11,054 bases of DNA from Lentimicrobiaceae bacterium (GTDB lineage: Bacteria; Bacteroidota; Bacteroidia; Bacteroidales; SKPS01), in contig SKPS01000318.1 in NCBI GenBank assembly GCA_007119395.1, positions 1 through 11,054 of the forward strand. Reading direction: 5' to 3'. The notes beneath the pieces are model-generated. The model was not told the origin of the DNA. It saw only the letters and a list, made by a program, of their open reading frames with translations, and made no database searches. Position numbers and translations under genes: made by a program. This document shows positions 1 to 8,396 of the stretch, piece after piece; the first letter of the stretch is position 1, and every line of letters begins with the position of its first letter.

Positions 1-2
1 AT

Positions 3-1868
3 TTTGTTGGTATCAACTCAATCATCTATTCTCAAACCTTTTGCACCAGCCCCACGGAGCAAGAGGTGCAGTTCAGGTTGGGTGTTGCCGGGTCGGTCAA
101 AGTGTGGGTGAATGATAAACTGATGTTTGAGGAGTCGGAGGAGCGTGACAACGATCTTGATACCTATATCTTTACCGTGAAGCTGATGCGTGGCAACAAC
201 AGAATCCTTATACAAACCGGTTCAAGTGAAGTGGATGACCAAAACTTCCTGTTGCGTATCACTGATGACAAGGGGATGCCGATAGAGGGTCTCACCTTCT
301 CTACAACGCACCGCAGGTACGCTTCAGATTACAGTTACGAAAGCCGCATCATACCCATTGAAACGGAAGAGTACTTGCTGAGCAAGCTTGAAGAGCATCC
401 TGACCAACTGATGTATTATCTGGTGTTGGCGAGACACTACCTTTCAACAGAGAAGACCTATCAAGCCTTACATCTGTTAAAAGATGCAAGAGAATTGTTT
501 CCCGATTGCAGCTATCTGACCATTAAAGCGTTGTGGGCTTATGCACAGGACGACAACCGGCCTGAGTTATCCAAGAGTCTGGAGGAGATCAAGCGAAAGG
601 ATCCTGACTACCCTTTGGCGCAGAATGAGCTTTTCAACGAAGCCATCCGCACAAAAAACTATAGTGAGGCACATGAGATTCTGGCCAAAATTGAGCAACG
701 AAACCCCTACTCTCCTGATGTATACTCAAAGAAAATCGAGCTGGCCAGTGAAGAGGAGGAGTACGATGAGCTCATCTCTTTAATCCTTGAGGCTTACAGA
801 AGACATCCGGGGAACTACGAGTTTGTAAACCTGCGTGTGCTGGTAGAAAAAGAGGTGCGCAACAATGTGAGAGGTGCCATTCGGATCATGAGACGATACC
901 TACGTCGGAACTATAACCCCAGCGCAATGAATGAATTGGCGGGGTTATACATGAGCATCGGGCAGTTGCCACGGGGGATAAAACTGATTGAAGAGCAGAT
1001 CAGACACAACCCTATTGCCATCGGTTCCTACCATTACCTGTCGCAGATCTATTTCCATACCGGGGACTATGTCAAAGCATTGGAGATGCTGGAGGAGTGT
1101 ATACAGATTGCTCCTTATATCAGCCGATACCATGTTGGAATTGGTGATATCCATGCTGAACGTCGTCGGACATTCATGGCGAAAGAGGCCTATGAAAAAG
1201 GGATTTTACTCAACCCGCAAAACTACGATGCCCGCGATAAGCTCCGTAAGTTGGAAGGGTTGGATGACATTTTCGATACCTTTGAGACCATTGATGTAGA
1301 CGAAATCTTTGAAAACTCACCCAATGCGGATGATTATCCTGATGACAACAGCATCCTGTTGGTGGATGTCGTGCAAACAGTCGTTTATCCCGGTGGTGGT
1401 TCACAGGAAAAACATACGTTGGTAGCCAAAGTATTTGATACCAAAGGTGTTGATGCATGGAAAGAGCTCAGCATTCCTATTTATGGCAACCAAAGGGCCA
1501 TTATATTAAAGATGGAGGTATTGAAGAAAAACGGAAGCCGGATTGAGGCCGACAGGTCAGGAGCATATGTTGTGTTTCCGAACCTGGAAGAGGGTGATGC
1601 CATCCACGTGAGCTGGAAGGTGAGCAACTATTACCATGGTGATCTCGCAAGAAATTTCTGGGATCATCAATATTTCAACTACTCAATTCCAGCTCATTAT
1701 ATCAGTTACCAGTTGCTGGTACCAAACGATTACGAGTTTCGTTATGTAACACAAAACCTTGATCTCGAACCGGAAATAACCACCCATGGTGGTTACCAAC
1801 ATGTATGTCTGGAGCGCAAAAGACAGGCCTGCTCTCAAAGACGAGAGGTATATGCCACGGCTCTCTGA
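3..1868 (+). CDS. TPR/DUF3857 protein, 5' part of a frameshifted transglutaminase-like gene (start outside window)
   Basis: The reading frame is open from base 3, so the true start is upstream; the GTG at 66 is internal. The first ~100 codons (to about 330) look like a beta-sandwich with a VWVNDKL motif, as in sugar- or ligand-binding modules. About 366-1253 is helical with TPR-like pairs (for example YYLVLARHYLSTEKTYQAL and YHYLSQIYFHTGDYVKALE), suggesting a protein-interaction scaffold. About 1338-1796 resembles DUF3857, the beta domain that in Bacteroidota usually precedes a transglutaminase-like domain. Homology-like sequence stops near 1796; the last ~24 codons to the stop at 1868 are out-of-frame readthrough. 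The expected continuation (YVWSAKDRPALKDE) lies in the frame of the next ORF, so the two are one gene broken by one extra base. The family is probably envelope-associated, but the N-terminus that would show a signal peptide is missing. Function is unknown beyond the domains. Confidence 0.85.
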   Translation, partial: FVGINSIIYSQTFCTSPTEQEVQFRLGVAGSVKVWVNDKLMFEESEERDNDLDTYIFTVKLMRGNNRILIQTGSSEVDDQNFLLRITDDKGMPIEGLTFSTTHRRYASDYSYESRIIPIETEEYLLSKLEEHPDQLMYYLVLARHYLSTEKTYQALHLLKDARELFPDCSYLTIKALWAYAQDDNRPELSKSLEEIKRKDPDYPLAQNELFNEAIRTKNYSEAHEILAKIEQRNPYSPDVYSKKIELASEEEEYDELISLILEAYRRHPGNYEFVNLRVLVEKEVRNNVRGAIRIMRRYLRRNYNPSAMNELAGLYMSIGQLPRGIKLIEEQIRHNPIAIGSYHYLSQIYFHTGDYVKALEMLEECIQIAPYISRYHVGIGDIHAERRRTFMAKEAYEKGILLNPQNYDARDKLRKLEGLDDIFDTFETIDVDEIFENSPNADDYPDDNSILLVDVVQTVVYPGGGSQEKHTLVAKVFDTKGVDAWKELSIPIYGNQRAIILKMEVLKKNGSRIEADRSGAYVVFPNLEEGDAIHVSWKVSNYYHGDLARNFWDHQYFNYSIPAHYISYQLLVPNDYEFRYVTQNLDLEPEITTHGGYQHVCLERKRQACSQRREVYATAL

Positions 1869-3120
1869 GGTCTCAAGCATGCTTTATATGTCGTCATTTA
1901 ACAACTGGAACGAGATCGCCAGTTGGTATGCAGACCTGGCACATGCCAAGGCCAAAGTTGACTTTCAGGTGGGTGAGGTGGTCAAAGAGCTGTTTGAAGG
2001 GCGTGAAGATGAGGAATTAAGCGACTTTGACAAAGTGAAAGGGATTTATGCCTATATTATTCGCAACATCCGGTACAGCTCAGTGCCTTTCCTGCAAAGT
2101 GCTCTGGTGCCCCGAAAAGCATCCCGTACTTTATCACAGGGGCAAGGTGACTGTAAAGATGTTTCAACGCTGTTTGTTGCCATGTGCAAAGCAGTGGGCA
2201 TTGATGCCAATATCGTGTTGGTCAGAACCCGGGGATATGGGGTTAACTCTCTTCCCCTTCCTGAAATTGGTTTTAACCATGCCATTGCAAAAATCACCAT
2301 GGATGGTGAAGATTACTACATAGAACTCACATCTGACAATCTCCCCTTTGCCGGTGGACTCTCTTCGGTGAAGCAGGTTTTCACCCTGGAAATACCGTTG
2401 GATCGCGAAATGGTGATAGATGCAAAAATCATTGATCCTCCGACACGGGTTCCCAATGACCTGATCCGTAAAAGTGTTGTCACATTCGAAGATGAAACGA
2501 TGCGTGTTGAGAAGGAGAGCTGGCGTACGGGTGTAGAAGCAGCCTTTTACCGCGACAGGTACAAGGAGCTTGGCAGCGAGCGCCGCCATCAACGTATGCA
2601 AGAGTCGATCACACGTCTCTACCCCAACATCCGCCTCACCTCGTTTGAGTTTGATGAATCTCTGGATGATTTGTCTGATACCCTCTATTACACCCATAGT
2701 TATGAGGTTCCCAACATCTTCACAGAGGTTGGGCGTATGCAGATCTTTGAGCTACCCTGGGGTGATAAATTCGAGAGCCCTACCTTTATGGCTACTGATG
2801 ATAGGGTGTTTCCGATTGAACTATGGATTTATCTGGATGTGGAAAAGTACAATGAAGTCCTGTACATCGAGGTCCCCGAAGGGAAGCGCCTGGCAGATTT
2901 ACCGCGCAACATCTCACTCAGTTGCCACAATGCTGAGTACTCCCTTACCTTTAAAAGGGAAGGGAACAGAGTGGTGGCAGAACGGACGCTTGTGATAAAA
3001 GTTGACCGCGTGATGCCGGAACACTATGCCGAGTTTAAAACATTTCTTGGTGATGTAGTTCGTTCAGATCGTCAGCAGATTGGGTTTAATCCTGCCTCCA
3101 CTGCCAGAAGAAGGCGTTAA
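1786..3120 (+). CDS. Transglutaminase-like domain protein, 3' part of the frameshifted TPR/DUF3857 gene
   Basis: This is the continuation of the preceding gene, shifted by one base; the ATG at 1786 (or 1801) is probably not a natural start. It begins with the end of DUF3857 (WSAKDRPALKDE, then SSFNNWNEIASWYADL). A transglutaminase-like/papain-fold domain follows, with a complete apparent catalytic triad counted from 1786: Cys123 in GQGDCKDVSTLF (codon 2152-2154), His165 in GFNHAIAKI and Asp184 in ELTSDNLPF. The C-terminal ~240 residues are a beta-rich tail as found in DUF3857 proteins. The intact triad suggests a cysteine peptidase or amide-processing enzyme, but substrates of these Bacteroidota proteins are generally unknown. 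About 440 codons are open and conserved-looking after the shift, so the lesion is recent or a sequencing error. The gene ends at a TAA followed 23 bp later by a strong terminator. Confidence 0.85.
   Translation: MVVTNMYVWSAKDRPALKDERYMPRLSEVSSMLYMSSFNNWNEIASWYADLAHAKAKVDFQVGEVVKELFEGREDEELSDFDKVKGIYAYIIRNIRYSSVPFLQSALVPRKASRTLSQGQGDCKDVSTLFVAMCKAVGIDANIVLVRTRGYGVNSLPLPEIGFNHAIAKITMDGEDYYIELTSDNLPFAGGLSSVKQVFTLEIPLDREMVIDAKIIDPPTRVPNDLIRKSVVTFEDETMRVEKESWRTGVEAAFYRDRYKELGSERRHQRMQESITRLYPNIRLTSFEFDESLDDLSDTLYYTHSYEVPNIFTEVGRMQIFELPWGDKFESPTFMATDDRVFPIELWIYLDVEKYNEVLYIEVPEGKRLADLPRNISLSCHNAEYSLTFKREGNRVVAERTLVIKVDRVMPEHYAEFKTFLGDVVRSDRQQIGFNPASTARRRR
1791..1803 (+). other. Single-base frameshift site in the TPR/DUF3857/transglutaminase gene
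   Basis: Upstream codons read GGT-TAC-CAA-CAT; the downstream frame reads AAC-ATG-TAT-GTC-TGG. Removing one C from the CC at 1796-1797 gives GGT-TAC-AAC-ATG-TAT-GTC-TGG, translating as GYNMYVW and joining the two halves seamlessly. No classic slippery heptamer is visible. The site is only a CC doublet, so homopolymer slippage is not an obvious cause. Confidence 0.75.
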
Positions 3121-3143
3121 AAGATCAGATGATGTTCTGCTAA

Positions 3144-3175
3144 AAAACCCCGGCTCTCATCAGTGCCGGGGTTTT
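3144..3175. terminator. Bidirectional Rho-independent terminator between convergent genes
   Basis: A perfect 11-bp stem (AAAACCCCGGC with GCCGGGGTTTT) encloses a 10-base loop. On the + strand it runs into a T-rich stretch (to about 3196). On the - strand the stem is followed by a run of six Ts (bases 3142-3147 read in reverse), so it can also stop transcription arriving from sucD. It sits 23 bp after the + strand gene and 33 bp after the sucD stop codon. Confidence 0.9.
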
Positions 3176-3208
3176 CTGTATTTATTTTTTTATTTTGATA
3201 AAGACTGA

Positions 3209-4078
3209 CTACTTTATCAGCGTACGCATCATTTTCCCGATATAGGCAGGTGAGTCAACCACTTGCACACCGGCATCTCTGAGTGCTGCCTTTTTGGCTT
3301 CTGCGGTATCCTCTGTACCACCCACGATGGCACCGGCATGCCCCATGGTTCTTCCCTTGGGGGCTGTGGCACCGGCAATGAAGGCCACAACAGGCTTGCG
3401 CATGTTATCGGCCAGCCACGAAGCTGCATCACCTTCCATGTGACCACCAATCTCACCAATCAGAACAATCCCCTCTGTTTCCGGGTCGTCCATAAAGAGT
3501 TGTACCGCATCCGCCGTGGTGGTACCCACGATTGGATCACCACCAATGCCAATGGCTGTTGATTGCCCTAACCCTTCTCTGGTAAGCTGGTCAACCGCTT
3601 CATAGGTTAACGTACCTGAGCGGGACACTATACCCACAACCCCTTTCTGGTGAATAAACCCGGGCATAATGCCAATCTTTGCCTCACCGGGGGTGATAAT
3701 ACCCGGGCAGTTGGGCCCAATCAAACGGCACGACTTGTTCCGCAGATACTCCTTCACCATCACCATGTCCTTGACAGGAATCCCCTCAGTGATACAAACC
3801 ACCACTTCAATCCCTGCATCGGCCGCCTCCATAATGGCATCAGCACCAAATGGTGGTGGCACAAAGATGACAGAAACATTGGCGCCTTCTTTTGTGACCG
3901 CATCTGAAACGGTGTCGAAAACCGGCAAACCAAGATGCTGCCCCCCCCCTTTGCCGGGCGTAACACCGCCAACCACACGGGTTCCGTACGCGATCATCTG
4001 CTCAGCATGGAAGCTCCCCTCCTTGCCTGTAAAACCTTGTACAACAACACGAGAATCTTTGTTTACCAATATGCTCAT
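3209..4078 (-). CDS. sucD: Succinyl-CoA ligase (ADP/GDP-forming) alpha subunit
   Basis: The 289-residue product has the same length as E. coli SucD. With the beta subunit SucC it interconverts succinyl-CoA and succinate with substrate-level NTP formation in the TCA cycle (cytoplasm). Visible features in order: an N-terminal CoA-binding Rossmann domain with VQGFTGKEGSFHAEQM (from residue 13) and TPGKGGGQHLGLPVF; the CoA-ligase signature VSRSGTLTYE (151-160) with GIGGDPIVGT; and the phosphohistidine loop GRTMGHAGAIVGG, with His247 as the active-site phosphorylated histidine. The ATG at 4078 gives the standard N-terminus. There is no obvious Shine-Dalgarno sequence, which is usual in Bacteroidota. 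The gene lies 21 bp downstream of the C25 protease gene on the same strand, so co-transcription is plausible. sucC is not adjacent: the convergent neighbour is unrelated. A run of nine Gs (3941-3949 as Cs on the + strand) encodes the GGG of PGKGGGQ. Confidence 0.98.
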   Translation of the reverse strand: MSILVNKDSRVVVQGFTGKEGSFHAEQMIAYGTRVVGGVTPGKGGGQHLGLPVFDTVSDAVTKEGANVSVIFVPPPFGADAIMEAADAGIEVVVCITEGIPVKDMVMVKEYLRNKSCRLIGPNCPGIITPGEAKIGIMPGFIHQKGVVGIVSRSGTLTYEAVDQLTREGLGQSTAIGIGGDPIVGTTTADAVQLFMDDPETEGIVLIGEIGGHMEGDAASWLADNMRKPVVAFIAGATAPKGRTMGHAGAIVGGTEDTAEAKKAALRDAGVQVVDSPAYIGKMMRTLIK

Positions 4079-4099
4079 AAATTCAAGTATTTCTGTTTA

Positions 4100-7000
4100 T
4101 TAAGGAGCAACAATCACTTTCTCTGTTTTGTTCATCTCTTCGGAAACACAGTGCATCAGCCATACACCCGGGGTGAGTGTGGAGATATCCAGTGGGAAGT
4201 GGTTAACACCCTGTTGTGTTTCGAGGTGAACCACCTTAACCAACCGCCCGGATGGATCGGTAAAAGATACCTGCATCTGCCCCGGTGTGTTGGCAGTGTA
4301 CTCAAGATAGAGCAGGTTGCTGGCAGGGTTGGGGTACCAGCGCAAGGCTCCTGTACCATCCTCTTCTTCAATGCCCGTGGTGATCGCAATCGCTTGGGTG
4401 ATCGAATCAGTACCACAAGCATTTGTAGCGATCAAAGTGGCATCCCATGTGCCGGGCGTATGGTATACATAAAAGGGATGGTGTAAGGTGCTGGTGCCGC
4501 CGTCGCCAAAATGCCACATGTACGTTTGTGCAAATTGCGATGTGTTGGCAAATAGTACCTGGTTGGTGTTTATGGTGTACGTGAAATCGGGCACAGGCAC
4601 CAAAGTATCGGAAAGAATGGCCTCTACGCTCACCCTGGCACTTCGGCACGGGGGTAATTGAACCTCCCAATCGTAGAAGAAATAGTAGAACCCAGTGGGG
4701 TTGGATGTAGCGCTGGTAGAGTGAATGCTGAATATTCCGGGGAGCTCGTATGGGAAAGACAGTCCTCCATTGTTTCTGTAGAGGCGTGGAGTACCAGCAC
4801 ACACAAGGCGGAGGTTGTTTCCGGCAGGAACATCAAAGTTCAGGGTAATCCTGCTCTCACCTTCAGGAATAAAGAGAGTGGTACCCTGGATTAAGCCGCC
4901 CGTACTGTTGCGCAACTCTACGGTACGGTTTCCTCCATTCTGCGCATACACTTTTACAGTGGTCAGCCTGAATGGTTGCAGGGCATCAAATCTGAGATAG
5001 TGTTCAAAGTTGAGGTACCCACCTCCACCCAGGTTGTCAGGCTTGGCACCATACTGCAGCGGTGAGGGCAGAACTGACTCAACATAATAGGTTGTGTTTT
5101 GTGTGAGTTGCGGCGTGTTATAGGTGGGACCGGTAGCTACCGGAGTACCGCCGGTGGGTTGTGTGTACCACTCAATGGATCCGTTGCTGGATGCCTGTAA
5201 TGAAACACTGCCCGACATACACCTTATCACATCGTTTGCAACAGGGGTGAGTGGCATGTTCACATTCACCACACCATAACGGGTGACAGAGTCTGAGCCA
5301 TGCTGGTTGGTAGCAGTCAGTGTGACATTGAACAAACCGTTCTGCTGGTACTGATGCTGCGGGTTCTGCAAAGAGGAGGTGTTACCATCACCAAAATCCC
5401 ATAACCAGCTTCCCGGATCGTTAAAGGTGAGATCTGTGAAGGTAAATTCACCAATACATACATTTGAGTCGGTCACGATAAAGTTGGGGTGAGGCACAGC
5501 GTTGGGAGCCGCACACCAGAACATCAGGGTAAAGCCCGGATAACTGTTTTCGGAGCTGGTCTCTTGATGTAAAGTAATGGCGCCACCTGTTGAGGAGACC
5601 ATGCCGTGGTACCCTGGCAGCTCATTGCCTGTAAAGGAACCAATCAATGGCGAAGAGGTGTTTGGACCATCATACACTCTGAGGTAATCAGCGTTGTGTT
5701 CAAAATCGAATCGGCTGAACAGCAGGTTGATTGCTGCGGCACCGGGAGGCGCAATGGTCACCGAGCCATCTGAGTTGTTGGAGTAATGAAAATCGCCTCC
5801 GTCATCTTGAAGTTGCCCGGTGCAGTGGTTGATGGGAGTATTGCCTGTAGCGGGTATGGTGAACCGGCAGATGGAATCGACCCAGATCTGGGTACTGGAG
5901 GTGTGACTGGCTGCTCCGGAAACCGTTAAAGTAACCGTTTTGGTGCCTCCGTAATTGTAGTTCACCTGATGGGGGCCCGCACCGGTCGCCGTGGCAGGCA
6001 CCGCTCCCGAACCAAAATCCCATTGGTAACTGGTGATGTTTCCTGAACTATGGTCTGTAAACTCTATGGTTTCAGCTACGCAATAGGTGGTGGCGTCAAA
6101 CTGAAACGACGATTTAGGACAACCACCCAGAATAAAGATAGTATCAACATACGCTATGGCATTGGTATCGGAAATGGTCAGCAGTGCATAGTTACCTGAG
6201 AGTTGGGGAAAGGTAAGCGTGGTGTTCCCATTCATGAGCGAACCTGTGCTCACCACCTCGTCATCAACGATCAACGTAACAGTACCTGTGTTGAGATTGG
6301 TTGATATGGAAAAGGTGGTATCACTGCCACACTGAATGGCCGGTAGGTGCGTTGCCGTAACAGTGGTTGGTGGCCTCGTATACATCCGCATTGCGGGATC
6401 ACCGAAATAGTGAAAGAGTGCATGAGAGTATTGGTGTGGAGCCCATGTCTGGTTCATTCTGAGGGTGGCATGGTTGGTTACATCACCCATAGTGAGAATA
6501 GGTGCATGAGGCGGTGGGTTGTTGAGGCTTTGCCCTCCACTCCCCGTAAATACAGGAATACACCCGGGCGACGCCCAAATGGCATCAAACAAGCCAAAGG
6601 CCAAGGCATCATTGTAACCACTTAAACTGATCTCGGCATGAGCAAACACCCCAACGGCTCCACCGGGATATTTCCTTAAGAACCGCTCTGCAAAACACTC
6701 ATTATGAAGGAACTTACCGGTTAAGCAATTGATCGTAAACACAATAGGGGTTTTATTCCCATTGTTTAACAGGTTAATATGACCATTGGTATAGTAAGGA
6801 TCACCCCACCCCGTTTCAAAGCCGTGGTCACGGTGAAGTACATACGACGCACCGCTGTTGATGGCGTTGTTAATATGGGTTGCACTGCCATTCCACGGGA
6901 AAGTGGGCTTGCGTAGGTACATAGGGACCGGCTCACCTGAAGAATATAACCCATTGTTCCAGTTGGTTGGATTCACAGATGACCCTGTTACATACACCCT

Positions 7001-8245
7001 GGTTACGTCATACCCCTGGGTGTTCATCATATATGTTCTGGTCTCTTCAGCAGTTTGCGCAAAACGACGCTCCGCAAATCCATTGCCCGCATGCTGAAAA
7101 TAGGCCGCATGCACACCTGTTGAATAAAACAACGGATCGGTAGGAGGATCCGTTTCATACTGGATGATTTTATCCACTACATTGTTGGCCTGGGTGGCAT
7201 TGGCCACCGAAATTCTCCCTTTGGCCATGTCTGCGATATAATCACCGGTTGGCCCCATGCAAACATAATAGTGGTCAGTAGCATAGGTGCCATAAGGACC
7301 GTTGATCACCTGACCGGGAATATCCGGATGGTCACCGATGATCAGAAGGAAATCGGGTTTGGGGTAGTAACTGTTGTATCGGTTGCGCACCTCTGTTCTG
7401 ATCATGGTGTGGGTCCAACCGGTACCATCGATCAGCTCTACCCTGTGCCCCAGTTGGGTTTTCCAGGCAGCAAGTCGCTCAGCAGCAGCCATATAATCAA
7501 TGTGAGTAATCATGATATAATCGGGTGACAAGGGATCTTGGTTGATCTGCGACGAAGCAGCGGCAATCTCCTGCTCTATCGAACCCCTGTTCAAAAATGG
7601 CCTGGATACCAGGTTCAGGAAATGTTGGGTATGGTGCTCAATTTTCAGGAATGAGGAGCCTCCATGAAAAGTGATCTCCACCTCAATTTCAGTATAAAAC
7701 CTTAGCATTCCCTGTACCGGATTGTATTGCACAGGGTGAAAGGTAAACGTGGCAAACGGCATCTCTCTTCGATACTGTATGTCATGCCTCGATACCACAC
7801 TCTGTGGATAGTATTGGTCTATGTTGTAAAAATCCTGATCAATTTCGAACTCCGGTTCCGGGGCGCCATAGGTGTCGGTGGCGGGCTGCAGCGCCGGGTG
7901 TACCGGATAAGCAGCCGGATGGTCTTCATATACAGCTCGCACCACACGAAACTGAACGTCGGCATCACGGGGAATGGCTACCAATTCATGGTACTGTGGC
8001 ATGGCGGGCTTGCCAACCTCTCCTGTATGTGATAAGCCTCCAACACGAATAAACTGGTAAGTGACACCATCTACCTCGGTGGGGTGTGTGGTGAATTGAG
8101 CAGGTTGCCAAACCATGCTAACTCCTTGATAACCTAGATCATCCAGCAAAACATTGCCAGGAGCGGTTGACTGGGCAAACAAACCCGAAAACACAAAGGT
8201 AAAAACCATTGTAAACAGTTGACCGAAACCCAAAGTGTGCTTCAT
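4100..8245 (-). CDS. Secreted gingipain-like C25 cysteine protease with PKD/CUB domains and T9SS sorting domain
   Basis: Chosen start 8245 (1381 residues) places a signal peptide at residues 1-25 (basic MKH, hydrophobic core, SGLFAQ cleavage region). An in-frame ATG at 8302 would add 19 polar residues in front and is less likely. Approximate order: N-terminal beta pro-region 26-238; peptidase C25 (gingipain) domain 239-621 with PDFLLIIGDHPDIPGQ, the catalytic His474 in HRDHGFETGW and Cys507 in FTINCLTGKF; Ig-like 627-707; PKD-like 711-789 (YQWDFGSG); CUB-like 808-911 (DYLRVYDGPNTSSPLIGSF); PKD 919-995 (WLWDFGDGNTSS); Ig-like 999-1057 (IEWYTQPTGGTPV); a beta domain of unknown type 1065-1211; PKD 1217-1289 (YMWHFGDGGTSTLHHP); and a type A T9SS C-terminal sorting domain 1300-1381 (LRWYPNPASNLLYLEY, ending EKVIVAP). 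C25 enzymes cleave after Arg or Lys in Porphyromonas gingipains; specificity here is not predictable. The protein should cross the outer membrane via T9SS and be surface-attached or released. Confidence 0.93.
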   Translation of the reverse strand: MKHTLGFGQLFTMVFTFVFSGLFAQSTAPGNVLLDDLGYQGVSMVWQPAQFTTHPTEVDGVTYQFIRVGGLSHTGEVGKPAMPQYHELVAIPRDADVQFRVVRAVYEDHPAAYPVHPALQPATDTYGAPEPEFEIDQDFYNIDQYYPQSVVSRHDIQYRREMPFATFTFHPVQYNPVQGMLRFYTEIEVEITFHGGSSFLKIEHHTQHFLNLVSRPFLNRGSIEQEIAAASSQINQDPLSPDYIMITHIDYMAAAERLAAWKTQLGHRVELIDGTGWTHTMIRTEVRNRYNSYYPKPDFLLIIGDHPDIPGQVINGPYGTYATDHYYVCMGPTGDYIADMAKGRISVANATQANNVVDKIIQYETDPPTDPLFYSTGVHAAYFQHAGNGFAERRFAQTAEETRTYMMNTQGYDVTRVYVTGSSVNPTNWNNGLYSSGEPVPMYLRKPTFPWNGSATHINNAINSGASYVLHRDHGFETGWGDPYYTNGHINLLNNGNKTPIVFTINCLTGKFLHNECFAERFLRKYPGGAVGVFAHAEISLSGYNDALAFGLFDAIWASPGCIPVFTGSGGQSLNNPPPHAPILTMGDVTNHATLRMNQTWAPHQYSHALFHYFGDPAMRMYTRPPTTVTATHLPAIQCGSDTTFSISTNLNTGTVTLIVDDEVVSTGSLMNGNTTLTFPQLSGNYALLTISDTNAIAYVDTIFILGGCPKSSFQFDATTYCVAETIEFTDHSSGNITSYQWDFGSGAVPATATGAGPHQVNYNYGGTKTVTLTVSGAASHTSSTQIWVDSICRFTIPATGNTPINHCTGQLQDDGGDFHYSNNSDGSVTIAPPGAAAINLLFSRFDFEHNADYLRVYDGPNTSSPLIGSFTGNELPGYHGMVSSTGGAITLHQETSSENSYPGFTLMFWCAAPNAVPHPNFIVTDSNVCIGEFTFTDLTFNDPGSWLWDFGDGNTSSLQNPQHQYQQNGLFNVTLTATNQHGSDSVTRYGVVNVNMPLTPVANDVIRCMSGSVSLQASSNGSIEWYTQPTGGTPVATGPTYNTPQLTQNTTYYVESVLPSPLQYGAKPDNLGGGGYLNFEHYLRFDALQPFRLTTVKVYAQNGGNRTVELRNSTGGLIQGTTLFIPEGESRITLNFDVPAGNNLRLVCAGTPRLYRNNGGLSFPYELPGIFSIHSTSATSNPTGFYYFFYDWEVQLPPCRSARVSVEAILSDTLVPVPDFTYTINTNQVLFANTSQFAQTYMWHFGDGGTSTLHHPFYVYHTPGTWDATLIATNACGTDSITQAIAITTGIEEEDGTGALRWYPNPASNLLYLEYTANTPGQMQVSFTDPSGRLVKVVHLETQQGVNHFPLDISTLTPGVWLMHCVSEEMNKTEKVIVAP

Positions 8246-8316
8246 TTTATTAATAGATTGATTGTTAGTGAATTGAACAGGATACTTGTTGTGAAAAGTC
8301 ATATCATATGGCTGTT

Positions 8317-8340
8317 GGAGAAGTGAATCACTTATTCTCC
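8317..8340. repeat. Imperfect inverted repeat between the divergent C25 protease and mnmE genes
   Basis: GGAGAAGTGA, a single central A, and TCACT-TA-TTCTCC form a dyad: the inner arms AGTGA/TCACT and outer GGAGAA/TTCTCC pair around a two-base TA bulge. It lies 72 bp upstream of the protease start and 57 bp upstream of mnmE, so it could be an operator or a 5' UTR hairpin. No function is demonstrated, and no confident promoter was found for either gene. Confidence 0.4.
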
Positions 8341-8396
8341 TTAATTTTACCGCTGCTAAGATAGAGTTTTTTTTTTATATATGCCATTATTGCCAT

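Noticed and set aside
1786..1803. Programmed ribosomal frameshift between the two halves of the first gene
   Set aside because: No slippery heptamer, rare-codon stall or clear stimulatory structure is visible, and the first frame continues 24 codons past the junction. A simple one-base insertion or sequence error is more economical.
2164..2697. 177-codon open frame on the - strand inside the transglutaminase-like gene
   Set aside because: It lies wholly antisense to a gene with recognisable catalytic motifs, has no domain I recognise, and no promoter or independent context.
3669..4103. 144-codon open frame on the + strand across sucD
   Set aside because: Antisense shadow of the highly conserved sucD; no protein family features.
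8246..8302. Longer N-terminus for the C25 protease from the ATG at 8302
   Set aside because: It would put 19 polar residues before a clear signal peptide; the internal ATG at 8245 gives a standard secretion signal preceded by an A/T-rich leader.
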